Shown here: positions 9,015 to 16,547 of the stretch, in pieces
Layout of the letters: each line of letters starts with the position of its first letter
How positions within the stretch are numbered: the stretch's first letter is position 1
Assembly: GCA_963708245.1 (NCBI GenBank)
Contig: OY970201.1
Location: 1,550,001 to 1,614,000 of the forward strand
DNA from: CAVYXK01 sp963708245
Lineage (GTDB): Bacteria; Pseudomonadota; Alphaproteobacteria; Acetobacterales; Acetobacteraceae
Length of the DNA stretch: 64,000 nt
Direction: 5' to 3'
Program-made: the position numbers and the translations under genes
Notes under the pieces: model-generated
What the model saw: only the letters and a program-made list of their open reading frames with translations
Database searches by the model: none
What the model was told of the DNA's origin: nothing

Positions 9015-10210
9015 TCCTGATTTTCGAGCTGACCTGGACCGGCACCTACCATGCGCCAGGAAACAGCGTCACCATCCAGACCATCTCGCGTGCCTGTCCC
9101 GACGAGGAGATCCGCGTCTATGCGGAGGCATCTCACCTGCGAGAGCTGCAACGCGACGAAGCGCTGCGCGGCCGACCTGGCATCTCGTTTTACGAGATGC
9201 CTCTGGCGCCGTGGTTCCGCTATCGCCAGCACATCGTCTCGATGCGCCGGATGGTTCGGGAGTTCAACACAGTCCGCTCGGCCTTGCGGGCAGCGCCGCG
9301 CCGCGAGCCGTGCCTGGTCATGTTCCTTTCGGCGACATCGACGGCGATCTTCGTCGCGCTGCTGATCCTGCGACTCGCTCGCCGGAGTTTGGTCGTTCAG
9401 GTGGGCTTGCATGGAGAGCTACACAGCCTGCTCGGCTGGCGGCCGCGCAATCCGTTCGCACGTGCGCTCGACTTTGCTTCCGCGCTGCGCCGACGGCACG
9501 ATCCCCGGCTGCGGTTCCTGGTTCTGGAGGAAGCGATCCGCCGGGAGCTCGCGCGGATCGCGCCGCAGGCTGCGGAGCGGACCGACGTGCTGCCACTGCC
9601 AGTCAATCTGGGCGAGCTTCCGATGGTGCCCGAGCCGGAATTGAGCCGGCCGGTGCAAATCGGTTTCGTCGGCCAGGCGACCGAGGCGAAGGGGATTACC
9701 GCCTTCCTTGACACCGCGGCACCGTTCCGCGAGCGCTATCCGGGCCTCGTGCAATTCCATCTGATCGGCCGGGTGATGCCGGGCACAAACCCGGACCGTT
9801 TCGCTGTACTGGACAGTCCGGTCTCCGATCAGCATCTATCCCGGCAGGAGTTCCTGGCGCGTATCGCCCGTCTGCATTACTTCTTCCTGCCGTACAAGCC
9901 CGGCTACTATAACCTGTCGGCGAGCGGCGCGCTGCTCGACGCCATCACGTGGCTGAAGCCGATCATTGCAACGCAATTGCCGATCGTCTCCGACCTCTTT
10001 TCGCGCTTTGGCGATATTGGATACCTTTGTGACGATCCGGACGCAATGCGGGTGTCTCTGGAGAAAATCGTAACCGGACCCGACCCCGAGCGATACCGGC
10101 AGCAGGCTGCCGCGATGCGCCGAGCGCGCGACGCGCGGATGCCGTCGGTTCTCGCGGACCGTTACCGAAGCATCCTAAGTGAGGGGTTCGGCCTCCGCGG
10201 CCCCTGCTAA
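9011..10210 (+). CDS. Glycosyltransferase (GT-B-like), paralogue of 6740-7987
   Basis: This 399-aa protein is taken to begin at GTG 9011, which overlaps the racemase stop (GTGA) and gives an N-terminus (ILIFELTWTGTYHAPGNS) aligned with the paralogue at 6740. A longer in-frame start at 8867 would add 48 residues antiparallel to nothing in the paralogue. It shares with that paralogue the LVMFLSATSTAIF hydrophobic segment, the IGFVGQATEAKGI nucleotide-binding loop, and YYNLSASGALLDAITWLKPIIA. The two copies flank the racemase, so the pair looks like an old tandem duplication with different acceptors. It ends this plus-strand glycan operon. Confidence 0.82.
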   Translation: MILIFELTWTGTYHAPGNSVTIQTISRACPDEEIRVYAEASHLRELQRDEALRGRPGISFYEMPLAPWFRYRQHIVSMRRMVREFNTVRSALRAAPRREPCLVMFLSATSTAIFVALLILRLARRSLVVQVGLHGELHSLLGWRPRNPFARALDFASALRRRHDPRLRFLVLEEAIRRELARIAPQAAERTDVLPLPVNLGELPMVPEPELSRPVQIGFVGQATEAKGITAFLDTAAPFRERYPGLVQFHLIGRVMPGTNPDRFAVLDSPVSDQHLSRQEFLARIARLHYFFLPYKPGYYNLSASGALLDAITWLKPIIATQLPIVSDLFSRFGDIGYLCDDPDAMRVSLEKIVTGPDPERYRQQAAAMRRARDARMPSVLADRYRSILSEGFGLRGPC

Positions 10211-10289
10211 TCCGGCGCTAGTCTAGCTGCTCGAATGGCGCGTAACGACTGCGCGGCGATGCTTGTCGTCCCCGTCTGCAAGGTTTGCG

Positions 10290-11417
10290 TCATACCTGAC
10301 CCTGGCAGCACCCGATCGCTGTCCTCGTGACTTCGGCCACGAAGCAGTTCCGCAATATCGCCAGGTTCGGCGGCCGCCACATTGTGTCGTGGGTCCCGGA
10401 CACGCGAACAATCCGAATGCCCGGGCAGAGTACTCGCCACCCCATAGCCTCATCATCAGAAGAGTCGGGGCCGCCCTGCTCAGATCGGAACAGGACCGCC
10501 GGAATTTCGGTCGGAGGACCCGATGCGGCCCTCACACGCCACCTATAATGGGTTCGGCCATGCACCTCCTCCCGCATGTAACGATTGAGGTAATACGCCA
10601 ACTCATCGGGCAGGCGCGCATGCCTCAGCCATGTGGCCCGGCGCAAAAGGTCGCCCCGATGTGGTCTGTTCAAGGTCTGAACGATGAAGTTTGCCAAAGG
10701 TTCCCAAACATGACGCCGCCTGAAGGCGGCGCCAAGCGCGGCGACGTCCCAGTACAAGTGGCGAACTGATTTGCCCTCCGCGCCGTCCATATCGCCTGGG
10801 CGGGTGACGTCCGCATCGAATATGCACAGGAGCCGCACGTCTCGACCCAGGCGCTTCACCTTTCGTGCGGCGGCAAATGCCAGCGAGCCCCCCATGGACG
10901 CCCCCGCAAGGATTAGCGGACCTGAAGGGCACATTTCCACAATGCGCTTTGCAGCCCTATCCGCCAGAACCTCAAGATCCAGTTCCGCCCTGACAACCTC
11001 GGGCCAATCGGGAGTATCCAGGGTCACGAAGGTCAGCGGCGCACAGGCATTGCGAAAATCAGCCATAAGAGGAGAATCACCGCCTCTTCCGGGGAAAAAG
11101 AATATTTGCGGAACCACAGGCGGCTGTTCCGCAGGCGCGTGGAGGTCCTGCAACGCCCGAGCAAAGTCGCTCGGACGCATATCCACCCGGCACCGGTCCA
11201 TTGGGATCCGAACACCACACGATTCTTCCAGGAGGAAGACAAATTTGACAAGCTGGAGCGAATCTCCACCGGCTTCGTCGAAAGGCTGGTCCTTCAACAG
11301 CGATTGGTGGGTCAGAACACTGGTCCAGGCATGAGAGATGGCCTCTCTTATCTGACCTCGAACCCGCTCGACCGGAGCGTCGGGCCTGCCCGGTACCCCA
11401 TATCCTGCTAGACTCAT
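10290..11417 (-). CDS. Carrier protein-thioesterase didomain (NRPS-like release module)
   Basis: This 375-aa protein begins with a peptidyl/acyl carrier domain of about 85 residues: the phosphopantetheine serine is in DEAGGDSLQLVKFVFLLEE. It is followed by a type I thioesterase/alpha-beta hydrolase domain with IFFFPGRGGDS (oxyanion region), the nucleophile elbow GASMGGSLAF, FDADVTRPGD for the acid, and the histidine in SGTHDTMW. ATG 11417 is preferred because the carrier domain starts just after it; longer forms up to 11630 would run into the divergent adenylation gene. The two genes start 43 bp apart, head to head, and together provide activation, tethering and release, with no condensation domain. 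The thioesterase could hydrolyse or transfer the tethered acyl group to a sugar or another nucleophile. Confidence 0.85.
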   Translation of the reverse strand: MSLAGYGVPGRPDAPVERVRGQIREAISHAWTSVLTHQSLLKDQPFDEAGGDSLQLVKFVFLLEESCGVRIPMDRCRVDMRPSDFARALQDLHAPAEQPPVVPQIFFFPGRGGDSPLMADFRNACAPLTFVTLDTPDWPEVVRAELDLEVLADRAAKRIVEMCPSGPLILAGASMGGSLAFAAARKVKRLGRDVRLLCIFDADVTRPGDMDGAEGKSVRHLYWDVAALGAAFRRRHVWEPLANFIVQTLNRPHRGDLLRRATWLRHARLPDELAYYLNRYMREEVHGRTHYRWRVRAASGPPTEIPAVLFRSEQGGPDSSDDEAMGWRVLCPGIRIVRVSGTHDTMWRPPNLAILRNCFVAEVTRTAIGCCQGQV

Positions 11418-11460
11418 TTCAACGACGACAATAAACCTTGCCAAAGCGTGACGCAACCGG

Positions 11461-13056
11461 ATGCCACTCATGTATTCAGGCCACCCCGATCTTGCCTGGC
11501 GAAAATGGTCTGCTCCACCCTCAGACCTGAACGGTCCCACGGGCGCATTCGTCGATCCGACCCACGGCGAAATCACCGAGCGGCCACTGATCAGCTCGCT
11601 TGCACTTGTCGCAGGGCAGCGGCCAGACAAGATCGCCGTTTACGACGGCAAGTATCGCCTCTCCTACAGAGACCTCGCCGCCTGGGTTTCACGGCTCTCC
11701 GCTCGGCTTTCCGCCAAGGTTCCGGCCGGCGCGGCGGTAGCTGTGCTGTCGCCAAGCGGAGTCGGCTCGATCGTTGCGCAGCTTGCCTGCGTCGCCGCGG
11801 GAGTGGTCAGTCTCATCCCTAACATGAGCAATCCTGCGGAGCGGCTGGCCAGCATGCTCGCCAACTCCGGAGCCGTTGCTTGCATCGATGGAGCGGCCGA
11901 GGTTATTGAGATCCTCGGCCTGCCTGCAATCGCGTTAGAATGCGACGACGCGATTGCCGGTGAACGTTCATCGCTCGGGTTGGATGAGCCCGCATTCGTT
12001 TTCTACACGTCCGGAAGCACTGGGCGGCCAAAGGGAATCGTCCGGTCGCAGAGACAGACCTTGATGCGAGCTGTCGGCAAGATCCTGCAGCTTCATCTCC
12101 ACAGCGATGATCGGATCTTATCGCTGTTCAATTGCGCATTCACGCCCGGATTGATGGCGTGGCAGGTCGCATTGCTTACAGGTGCCTCAGTGCATGTCAT
12201 CGATATCGGTGCGATCGGCATGCGCACCCTGCTTGACTACATCCAACGCGAGTGCATCACCCTTTTGATGGGAACACCTACCGTGCTCCGGCTGTCGCTC
12301 GAACTTGCGTCACGCGAGAAATTGGCCAGCGTACGCGCCGTTTTCACGACAGGAGAGCCGCTCCTCCGCGCGGACATAACGGATTGGCGCCGCGTCCTTC
12401 CGGATAACTGCTGCATCGCGGCAGGTTACGCTATGACGGAAGTAACCCCAATCGGGGAGTGGTTCGTTCCGCTGGTCCTTCCGCAATGCGGTGCCAGGTT
12501 GCCGGCCGGATATCCTGACCTTGCCCATGATTACGCTCTCGCAGACGAGGATGGTGGTCGCTGTCCGGACGGCCAGCCAGGAGTGCTCTGGCTTCGAGGT
12601 CGGTTCATCTCTCTGGGAGAGTGGCAGCATGGCCGGTGCTTCCCCGGCCGTTTCCTGCCTGATCCCCTTGACCGGCAAAGCAGGATCTTCTGCACCGGCG
12701 ATGTCGTGCGAGTCCGCGCGGATGGACTTCTAGAGGTTCACGGCCGCGCCGACCGGCAGCTTAAGATCCGTGGGAATCGGATAGATCCAGCGGAAATCGA
12801 AGAGGTGCTGCGAAGCGTGGACGGCGTTGCCGAAGCTTCCGTCATATCAAAGCCAGTCGCCGGTGAGATGCAACTGGTTGCGTTTATCGTGCCCGTAGCA
12901 CAGGTGGATCGGGATCTGCTGCAAACCGCGATAATGGCTCGTGTCCGCCAGCGGCTGCCGGGCTCGATGCGACCCACCCGGCTCCGCTTTCTGGCGAGCC
13001 TGCCGCGACTGCCCAGCGGAAAACTCGATCGAGCGGCGCTTTCAGAAGTTGTCTAG
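11461..13056 (+). CDS. Stand-alone adenylation enzyme (AMP-dependent acyl/amino acid ligase)
   Basis: This 531-aa ANL-superfamily enzyme has the P-loop FVFYTSGSTGRPKGIV (about residues 178-193), the A5-like region YAMTEVTPIGEW, the A7 aspartate in IFCTGDVVRVRADGLLEVHGRAD, the hinge QLKIRGNRIDPAEIE, and the A10 lysine in LPRLPSGKLDRAAL. It should activate a carboxylic acid as acyl-AMP and load it on the carrier of the divergent 10290-11417 protein. The presence of the NRPS-like A8/A10 motifs and the REG-type hinge point to an amino acid or aryl acid rather than a fatty acid, but the specificity pocket cannot be read with confidence. ATG codons at 11461 and 11470 are both possible starts. A 43-bp shared intergenic region probably carries both promoters. 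Confidence 0.87.
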   Translation: MPLMYSGHPDLAWRKWSAPPSDLNGPTGAFVDPTHGEITERPLISSLALVAGQRPDKIAVYDGKYRLSYRDLAAWVSRLSARLSAKVPAGAAVAVLSPSGVGSIVAQLACVAAGVVSLIPNMSNPAERLASMLANSGAVACIDGAAEVIEILGLPAIALECDDAIAGERSSLGLDEPAFVFYTSGSTGRPKGIVRSQRQTLMRAVGKILQLHLHSDDRILSLFNCAFTPGLMAWQVALLTGASVHVIDIGAIGMRTLLDYIQRECITLLMGTPTVLRLSLELASREKLASVRAVFTTGEPLLRADITDWRRVLPDNCCIAAGYAMTEVTPIGEWFVPLVLPQCGARLPAGYPDLAHDYALADEDGGRCPDGQPGVLWLRGRFISLGEWQHGRCFPGRFLPDPLDRQSRIFCTGDVVRVRADGLLEVHGRADRQLKIRGNRIDPAEIEEVLRSVDGVAEASVISKPVAGEMQLVAFIVPVAQVDRDLLQTAIMARVRQRLPGSMRPTRLRFLASLPRLPSGKLDRAALSEVV

Positions 13057-13118
13057 CTGGCGTCAGTCGGTCTGAATTCGGTTCCCCGCTCATACCCGTA
13101 AGCGTCGTGGCCACGTCT

Positions 13119-14048
13119 CTACCTGACGGTGCCGTCACCGGCGAGTGGGGTCACCTTGCCGCCCCTGAACACGTTGCTCGACAACTGCGCTGGCGTCGCC
13201 GTGATGTTGTGGACAAAGGTGGTTTCGTGGCCGGTATCGTTGATCAGCGTGTTGTTGCGGATGATCAAACCATCGGAAGGATGGGTGACCCCACCCTCGC
13301 CGATCATGATCGCGGTCGCGTAATTCTGCGCGTGCGGCCCTTTCTCGAGCTTGTTGCCTTCGATGCGCACGGTGCCGCCGTTCGGGACGTCGATCTGGTA
13401 GCTGGATGTCCCGTTGGGGCCGTCTTCGATCTCGCAATTCAGTACGGTGGTACTCGCCGCATTCGACTTGATGTTGTGTCCGGCATGTGTATCGAGGAAG
13501 CGCGAGTTTTCGACGTCGAGCGAGGCCACTGACCCAACATAGATGCCGTGGGCGCAGCCGCCCCTGCCGCTGCACTTGCCGTTGCCGACGAACTCGCTGC
13601 CGATGACCCGGATCGCTGCAGTGGGCTTCTCGGCAGCCAGAATCCCGTCCTCATTGTCCAGGAATCGGGAGTTCACGACGGTCAGATTGCCACCCTGACC
13701 GCGGATGCCGGCCCCGTTCTGGTCGGGCACGCGGGCGCGCTGCAGCGTCAGATTGCGGATAGTGATATCATTGCCGTTGGTGATCAGGATCGCCTTGCCG
13801 CGGCACGTCTTGTCGGTCATCACAACCCCGGGGCCGGTGCCTTCTATGGTGAGGTTGTTCTGATTGACAAGAGAGCAATCGAAATAGGTACCGGGCTCGA
13901 TCGCGATCGTATCGCCGTCATGCGCACGGGCGAGAGCCTGGCTCGGCATCTTGTATTCCTGCTCGGCGCCCACGCGGAGCGTTTCCGCCGAGGCGGCGCT
14001 GAACCCGGAAAACAGTAGAGCGGCCGCCAGGATTGCAGATCGGGTCAC
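13119..14048 (-). CDS. Exported right-handed parallel beta-helix repeat protein
   Basis: This 309-aa protein begins at GTG 14048 with GGAGG nine bases upstream (14058-14062). The N-terminus TRSAILAAALLFSGFSAASAE is a signal peptide with cleavage after ASA. The rest is a beta-helix of short repeats: GDTIAIEPGTYFDCSLV, NLTIEGTGPGVV, ITIRNLTLQRAR, LTVVNSRFLDNEDGILA, LDVENSRFLDTHAGHNIKS and LIIRNNTLINDT. Such proteins occur among periplasmic or secreted polysaccharide lyases, epimerases and binding proteins (NosD/CASH type). No catalytic residues are clear. An in-frame ATG further upstream exists but would put the signal peptide inside the protein. Binding or trimming of a polysaccharide made by the upstream glycan cluster is a guess from position only. 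Confidence 0.82.
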   Translation of the reverse strand: MTRSAILAAALLFSGFSAASAETLRVGAEQEYKMPSQALARAHDGDTIAIEPGTYFDCSLVNQNNLTIEGTGPGVVMTDKTCRGKAILITNGNDITIRNLTLQRARVPDQNGAGIRGQGGNLTVVNSRFLDNEDGILAAEKPTAAIRVIGSEFVGNGKCSGRGGCAHGIYVGSVASLDVENSRFLDTHAGHNIKSNAASTTVLNCEIEDGPNGTSSYQIDVPNGGTVRIEGNKLEKGPHAQNYATAIMIGEGGVTHPSDGLIIRNNTLINDTGHETTFVHNITATPAQLSSNVFRGGKVTPLAGDGTVR

Positions 14049-14131
14049 TGTTTCAGGCCTCCGACAGATGACAGGGTCGTTTATAGAGGAGGGATCGATG
14101 CACGGCATAGCAGCGGCACATGAAACCTCGT

Positions 14132-15397
14132 TCAACCGCGGAAACGACGCGGTGAATATGGGGCCGGATCCACCACCGGTGCCCGACCGCCAACGAGATC
14201 CGCCACCAGACGGCCGGTGAGCGCGCCGGCGGCGAGGCCGATATGTCCGTGCCCGTACGCATGCACCACGTCGGGACAGCCGGAGGCCGGGCCGATGCAG
14301 GGCAGCCCGTCCGGGGTCGAAGGACGATGGCCCATCCAGAGCTTCGCCCGCTCCGCCGGGAGATCGCGCGGCAGGCCCGGCCACATGCGTAGCGCGAAAT
14401 CGCGGAGGATCTCCGCTCGCCGCCAGTTCGGTGCCGCATCCAGGCCGGCCAGCTCCACCTGTCCGGCGATGCGCAGCCCATGTGCCGTCATGGTGACCGA
14501 CATCTTGCCGTCGCTCGGCATCACCGGGTGGCGGGGACCGCTCTCGGGGTGCTCGATCACGGCGTGATAGCCTCGCTCGGTTTCCAGCGGCACGTGGTCG
14601 CCGGCGGCGGCTGCCAGCGCACGGGATCGCGCACCGGCGGCGATCACCGCTTTATCGCAGGCGATTTCGCCGCTGTCGGTGCGGACCGCCTGCAGCCGCC
14701 GGTCCTCGATGCGGAAGCCGACCGCGCGAGCCTGCCGCAGCTCGGCGCCGCGGGTGCGCGCCGCTTCGACCACCGCCGTGACATACGCGCCGGGATCGAG
14801 GCAGTGGCCGCCATCCTCTACGAACACACCGAATCTGTAGCGACGGTCGAGACCGGGTTCACGCTGCCGCAGCTCATCCTCCGAGAGCTCCATCCATTGC
14901 ACGCCGTTCTCGCGGCGCAGGCGCCAACCAAACGCTTCAGCTTCGAAGGCGGCGCGGTCGGGGAAGACGTACAGCTGCCCCTGGCGTTGGATCAGGGCTC
15001 CGACGCCGGCTTCGTCTGCCAGGCGCCGGTGCCGCTCGGGGGCGTCCGCCAGCAGGGGGCGCAGCGCACGCGCGGTCGCCGCAGCGCGCGCCTCGGTCGC
15101 TCCGGCGCGAAGGAACTGCACGAGCCACGGCGCCAAGCGCGGCAGATAGTGCCAGCGTATGGTCAGCGGTCCTAGTGGATCGGCGAGCCAGCCCGGGACG
15201 TTGCGCCAGATGCCGGGAAGCGACAGCGGCACCACCGAGCTCGGGCTGAGCCAGCAGCCGTTGCCGTAGCTGGCGGCCTGCTCGCCGCCGGGAGGGCCGG
15301 GCTCGAGGATCGTGACCTGATGCCCGTCTCGCAGCAGCTCCGCCGCGCTGGCGGCACCGATGATGCCGGCGCCTGTGACGACAACGTGGCAGGGCAT
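14132..15397 (-). CDS. FAD-dependent D-amino-acid dehydrogenase-like oxidoreductase (DadA family)
   Basis: This 421-aa flavoprotein starts with the dinucleotide-binding motif VVVTGAGIIGAASAAELLRDGHQVTILEPG and has the DadA-typical segments ASYGNGCWLSPSSVVPLSLPG near residue 43, GQLYVFPDRAAFE, the mid-protein FVEDGGHCLDPGAYV, AVIAAGARSRALAA, and the C-terminal KLWMGHRPSTPDGLPCIGP and HAYGHGHIGLAAGALTGRLVADL. DadA enzymes oxidise D-amino acids to 2-oxo acids at the inner membrane and pass electrons to the respiratory chain. Close relatives act on other secondary amines, so the substrate is not fixed. It runs in the same direction as the beta-helix gene, 83 nt upstream of it, and downstream of the small protein at 15416. 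Confidence 0.88.
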   Translation of the reverse strand: MPCHVVVTGAGIIGAASAAELLRDGHQVTILEPGPPGGEQAASYGNGCWLSPSSVVPLSLPGIWRNVPGWLADPLGPLTIRWHYLPRLAPWLVQFLRAGATEARAAATARALRPLLADAPERHRRLADEAGVGALIQRQGQLYVFPDRAAFEAEAFGWRLRRENGVQWMELSEDELRQREPGLDRRYRFGVFVEDGGHCLDPGAYVTAVVEAARTRGAELRQARAVGFRIEDRRLQAVRTDSGEIACDKAVIAAGARSRALAAAAGDHVPLETERGYHAVIEHPESGPRHPVMPSDGKMSVTMTAHGLRIAGQVELAGLDAAPNWRRAEILRDFALRMWPGLPRDLPAERAKLWMGHRPSTPDGLPCIGPASGCPDVVHAYGHGHIGLAAGALTGRLVADLVGGRAPVVDPAPYSPRRFRG

Positions 15398-15415
15398 GCG
15401 TCCGGCTGTGCGTTG

Positions 15416-15736
15416 CTAGAGATAGATGCCGCGCTCCAGGATCTCGAGCGTGTAGGCGCGATATGTGATGCCCAAACTCTCGGCGCGTGCGAGCCGCCGT
15501 AGAGCGATCTCCCGCGGCGGTGTTTTCCAGGCGCGCTTGTGGGCGCGCTTCCAGCACCAATGGCGCCAGGAGAGGACGCCCGGGTCTTCGTCGGGGTCGA
15601 GAGGGGGACCGCCGTTGTGGCCGAGCGCGGCGAGGAAGGCGGAGGCGGCAGGACCCTCACCCGGTTCGCTTCGCGAACCGACCTCTCCCGCAAAGCGGGA
15701 GAGGTTGAGTAAGTGGCGAAACCGGCGACGGCTCAC
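15416..15736 (-). CDS. Small hypothetical protein with GHNGGPPLD motif
   Basis: The open frame has up to 106 codons. The C-terminal ~70 residues (AALGHNGGPPLDPDEDPG, WRHWCWKRAHKRAWKTPP, ITYRAYTLEILERGIYL) look like small alphaproteobacterial proteins that share the HNGGPPL motif and have no known function. The first ~30 residues are encoded by a palindromic dispersed repeat (15653-15706), so this N-terminus may be an artefact of repeat insertion and the true start is uncertain; no ATG lies downstream of the repeat in frame. It overlaps the stop of the CoxM-like gene by four bases. Confidence 0.55.
   Translation of the reverse strand: MSRRRFRHLLNLSRFAGEVGSRSEPGEGPAASAFLAALGHNGGPPLDPDEDPGVLSWRHWCWKRAHKRAWKTPPREIALRRLARAESLGITYRAYTLEILERGIYL
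15653..15706 (-). repeat. Dispersed double-palindrome repeat, copy 1
   Basis: Two adjacent hairpins: CGGTTCGC-TTC-GCGAACCG at 15662-15680 and CCTCTCCCGC-AAA-GCGGGAGAGG at 15682-15704. Read on the minus strand it shares a 29-nt identical block, plus the ACCTCTCCCGC start, with a copy at 61681-61758. It lies inside the 5' part of the small gene at 15416. Confidence 0.8.
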
Positions 15737-16527
15737 GCGGCTTTGGTAACGGCGCGGCGTGCCATAACGCCGATGAGGTGGGCGCGATATTCGGAGCTGG
15801 CGTGGATGTCGCTGTTCAGTCCGGTCGCCGGGGTGGTGATCTTCGCGATCGCGTCGGGAGAGAAATTCGACGATAGCGCCTGCTCCATCTCGCGGTGACG
15901 GAAGACGCCGTTCTGTCCGGCGCCGGTTATCGCGAGGCGCACGCCTGCTGGGAACCGGGCGGCGAACACGCCGACGATCGCATAGCGCGAGGCCGGGTTG
16001 CGGAATTTCTCGTAGGCGGATTTTTGCGGCACCGAGAAGCTGACCGACGTGATCAGCTCGTCCGGCTCCAGCGCGGTGGCGAACATGCCTTTGAAGAAAT
16101 CGTCCGCTTTGATCTCGCGCTTGTTGGTCTTGATCGTCGCGTTCAGCGCGAGCGCCGCGGCCGGGTAACAGGCCGACGGGTCATTGTTCGCCAGGCTGCC
16201 GCCGATGGTGCCGCGATGGCGCACCTGCTCGTCGCCGATCCACGACGCGAGGTCGGACAGCCCCGGGATCTTCGCCCGCAGTTCGGCCGAATGCGCGACC
16301 GCCGCATGGGTCGTCATGGCGCCGATGGTGACGGCGTCGGCGCGGACGGTGATGCCGACCATCCCGGTCTTCGCCAGATCGACGATCGTCGAGGGACGGT
16401 TCAGCCGCTGCTTAAGTACCGGGATCAGCGTCATGCCGCCGGCCAGGGCCTTGGCCTCTGAGTCGGCGCCCAGCAGCTTGGCTGCCGCATCGACGCTCGC
16501 GGGCTTCTGGTAAGCGAAATCGTACAT
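15733..16527 (-). CDS. FAD-binding medium subunit of a molybdenum hydroxylase (CoxM-like)
   Basis: This 264-aa protein is the FAD subunit of a xanthine dehydrogenase/CO dehydrogenase-type complex. It has the flavin-binding AGGMTLIPVLKQRLNRPSTIVDL at about residues 30-52 and the second motif TIGGSLANNDPSACYPAAALAL near residue 110, and the length is normal for the family. It passes electrons from the 2Fe-2S subunit to an acceptor. It is the last gene of the small-large-medium operon (19446 to 15733), 20 nt after the large-subunit stop. Confidence 0.92.
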   Translation of the reverse strand: MYDFAYQKPASVDAAAKLLGADSEAKALAGGMTLIPVLKQRLNRPSTIVDLAKTGMVGITVRADAVTIGAMTTHAAVAHSAELRAKIPGLSDLASWIGDEQVRHRGTIGGSLANNDPSACYPAAALALNATIKTNKREIKADDFFKGMFATALEPDELITSVSFSVPQKSAYEKFRNPASRYAIVGVFAARFPAGVRLAITGAGQNGVFRHREMEQALSSNFSPDAIAKITTPATGLNSDIHASSEYRAHLIGVMARRAVTKAA

Positions 16528-16547
16528 CGTGGTATTCCCCCTGTGGC

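Noticed and set aside
11418..11630. Extended N-terminus of the carrier-thioesterase gene
   Set aside because: It overlaps the divergent adenylation gene start and precedes the carrier domain; ATG 11417 fits better.
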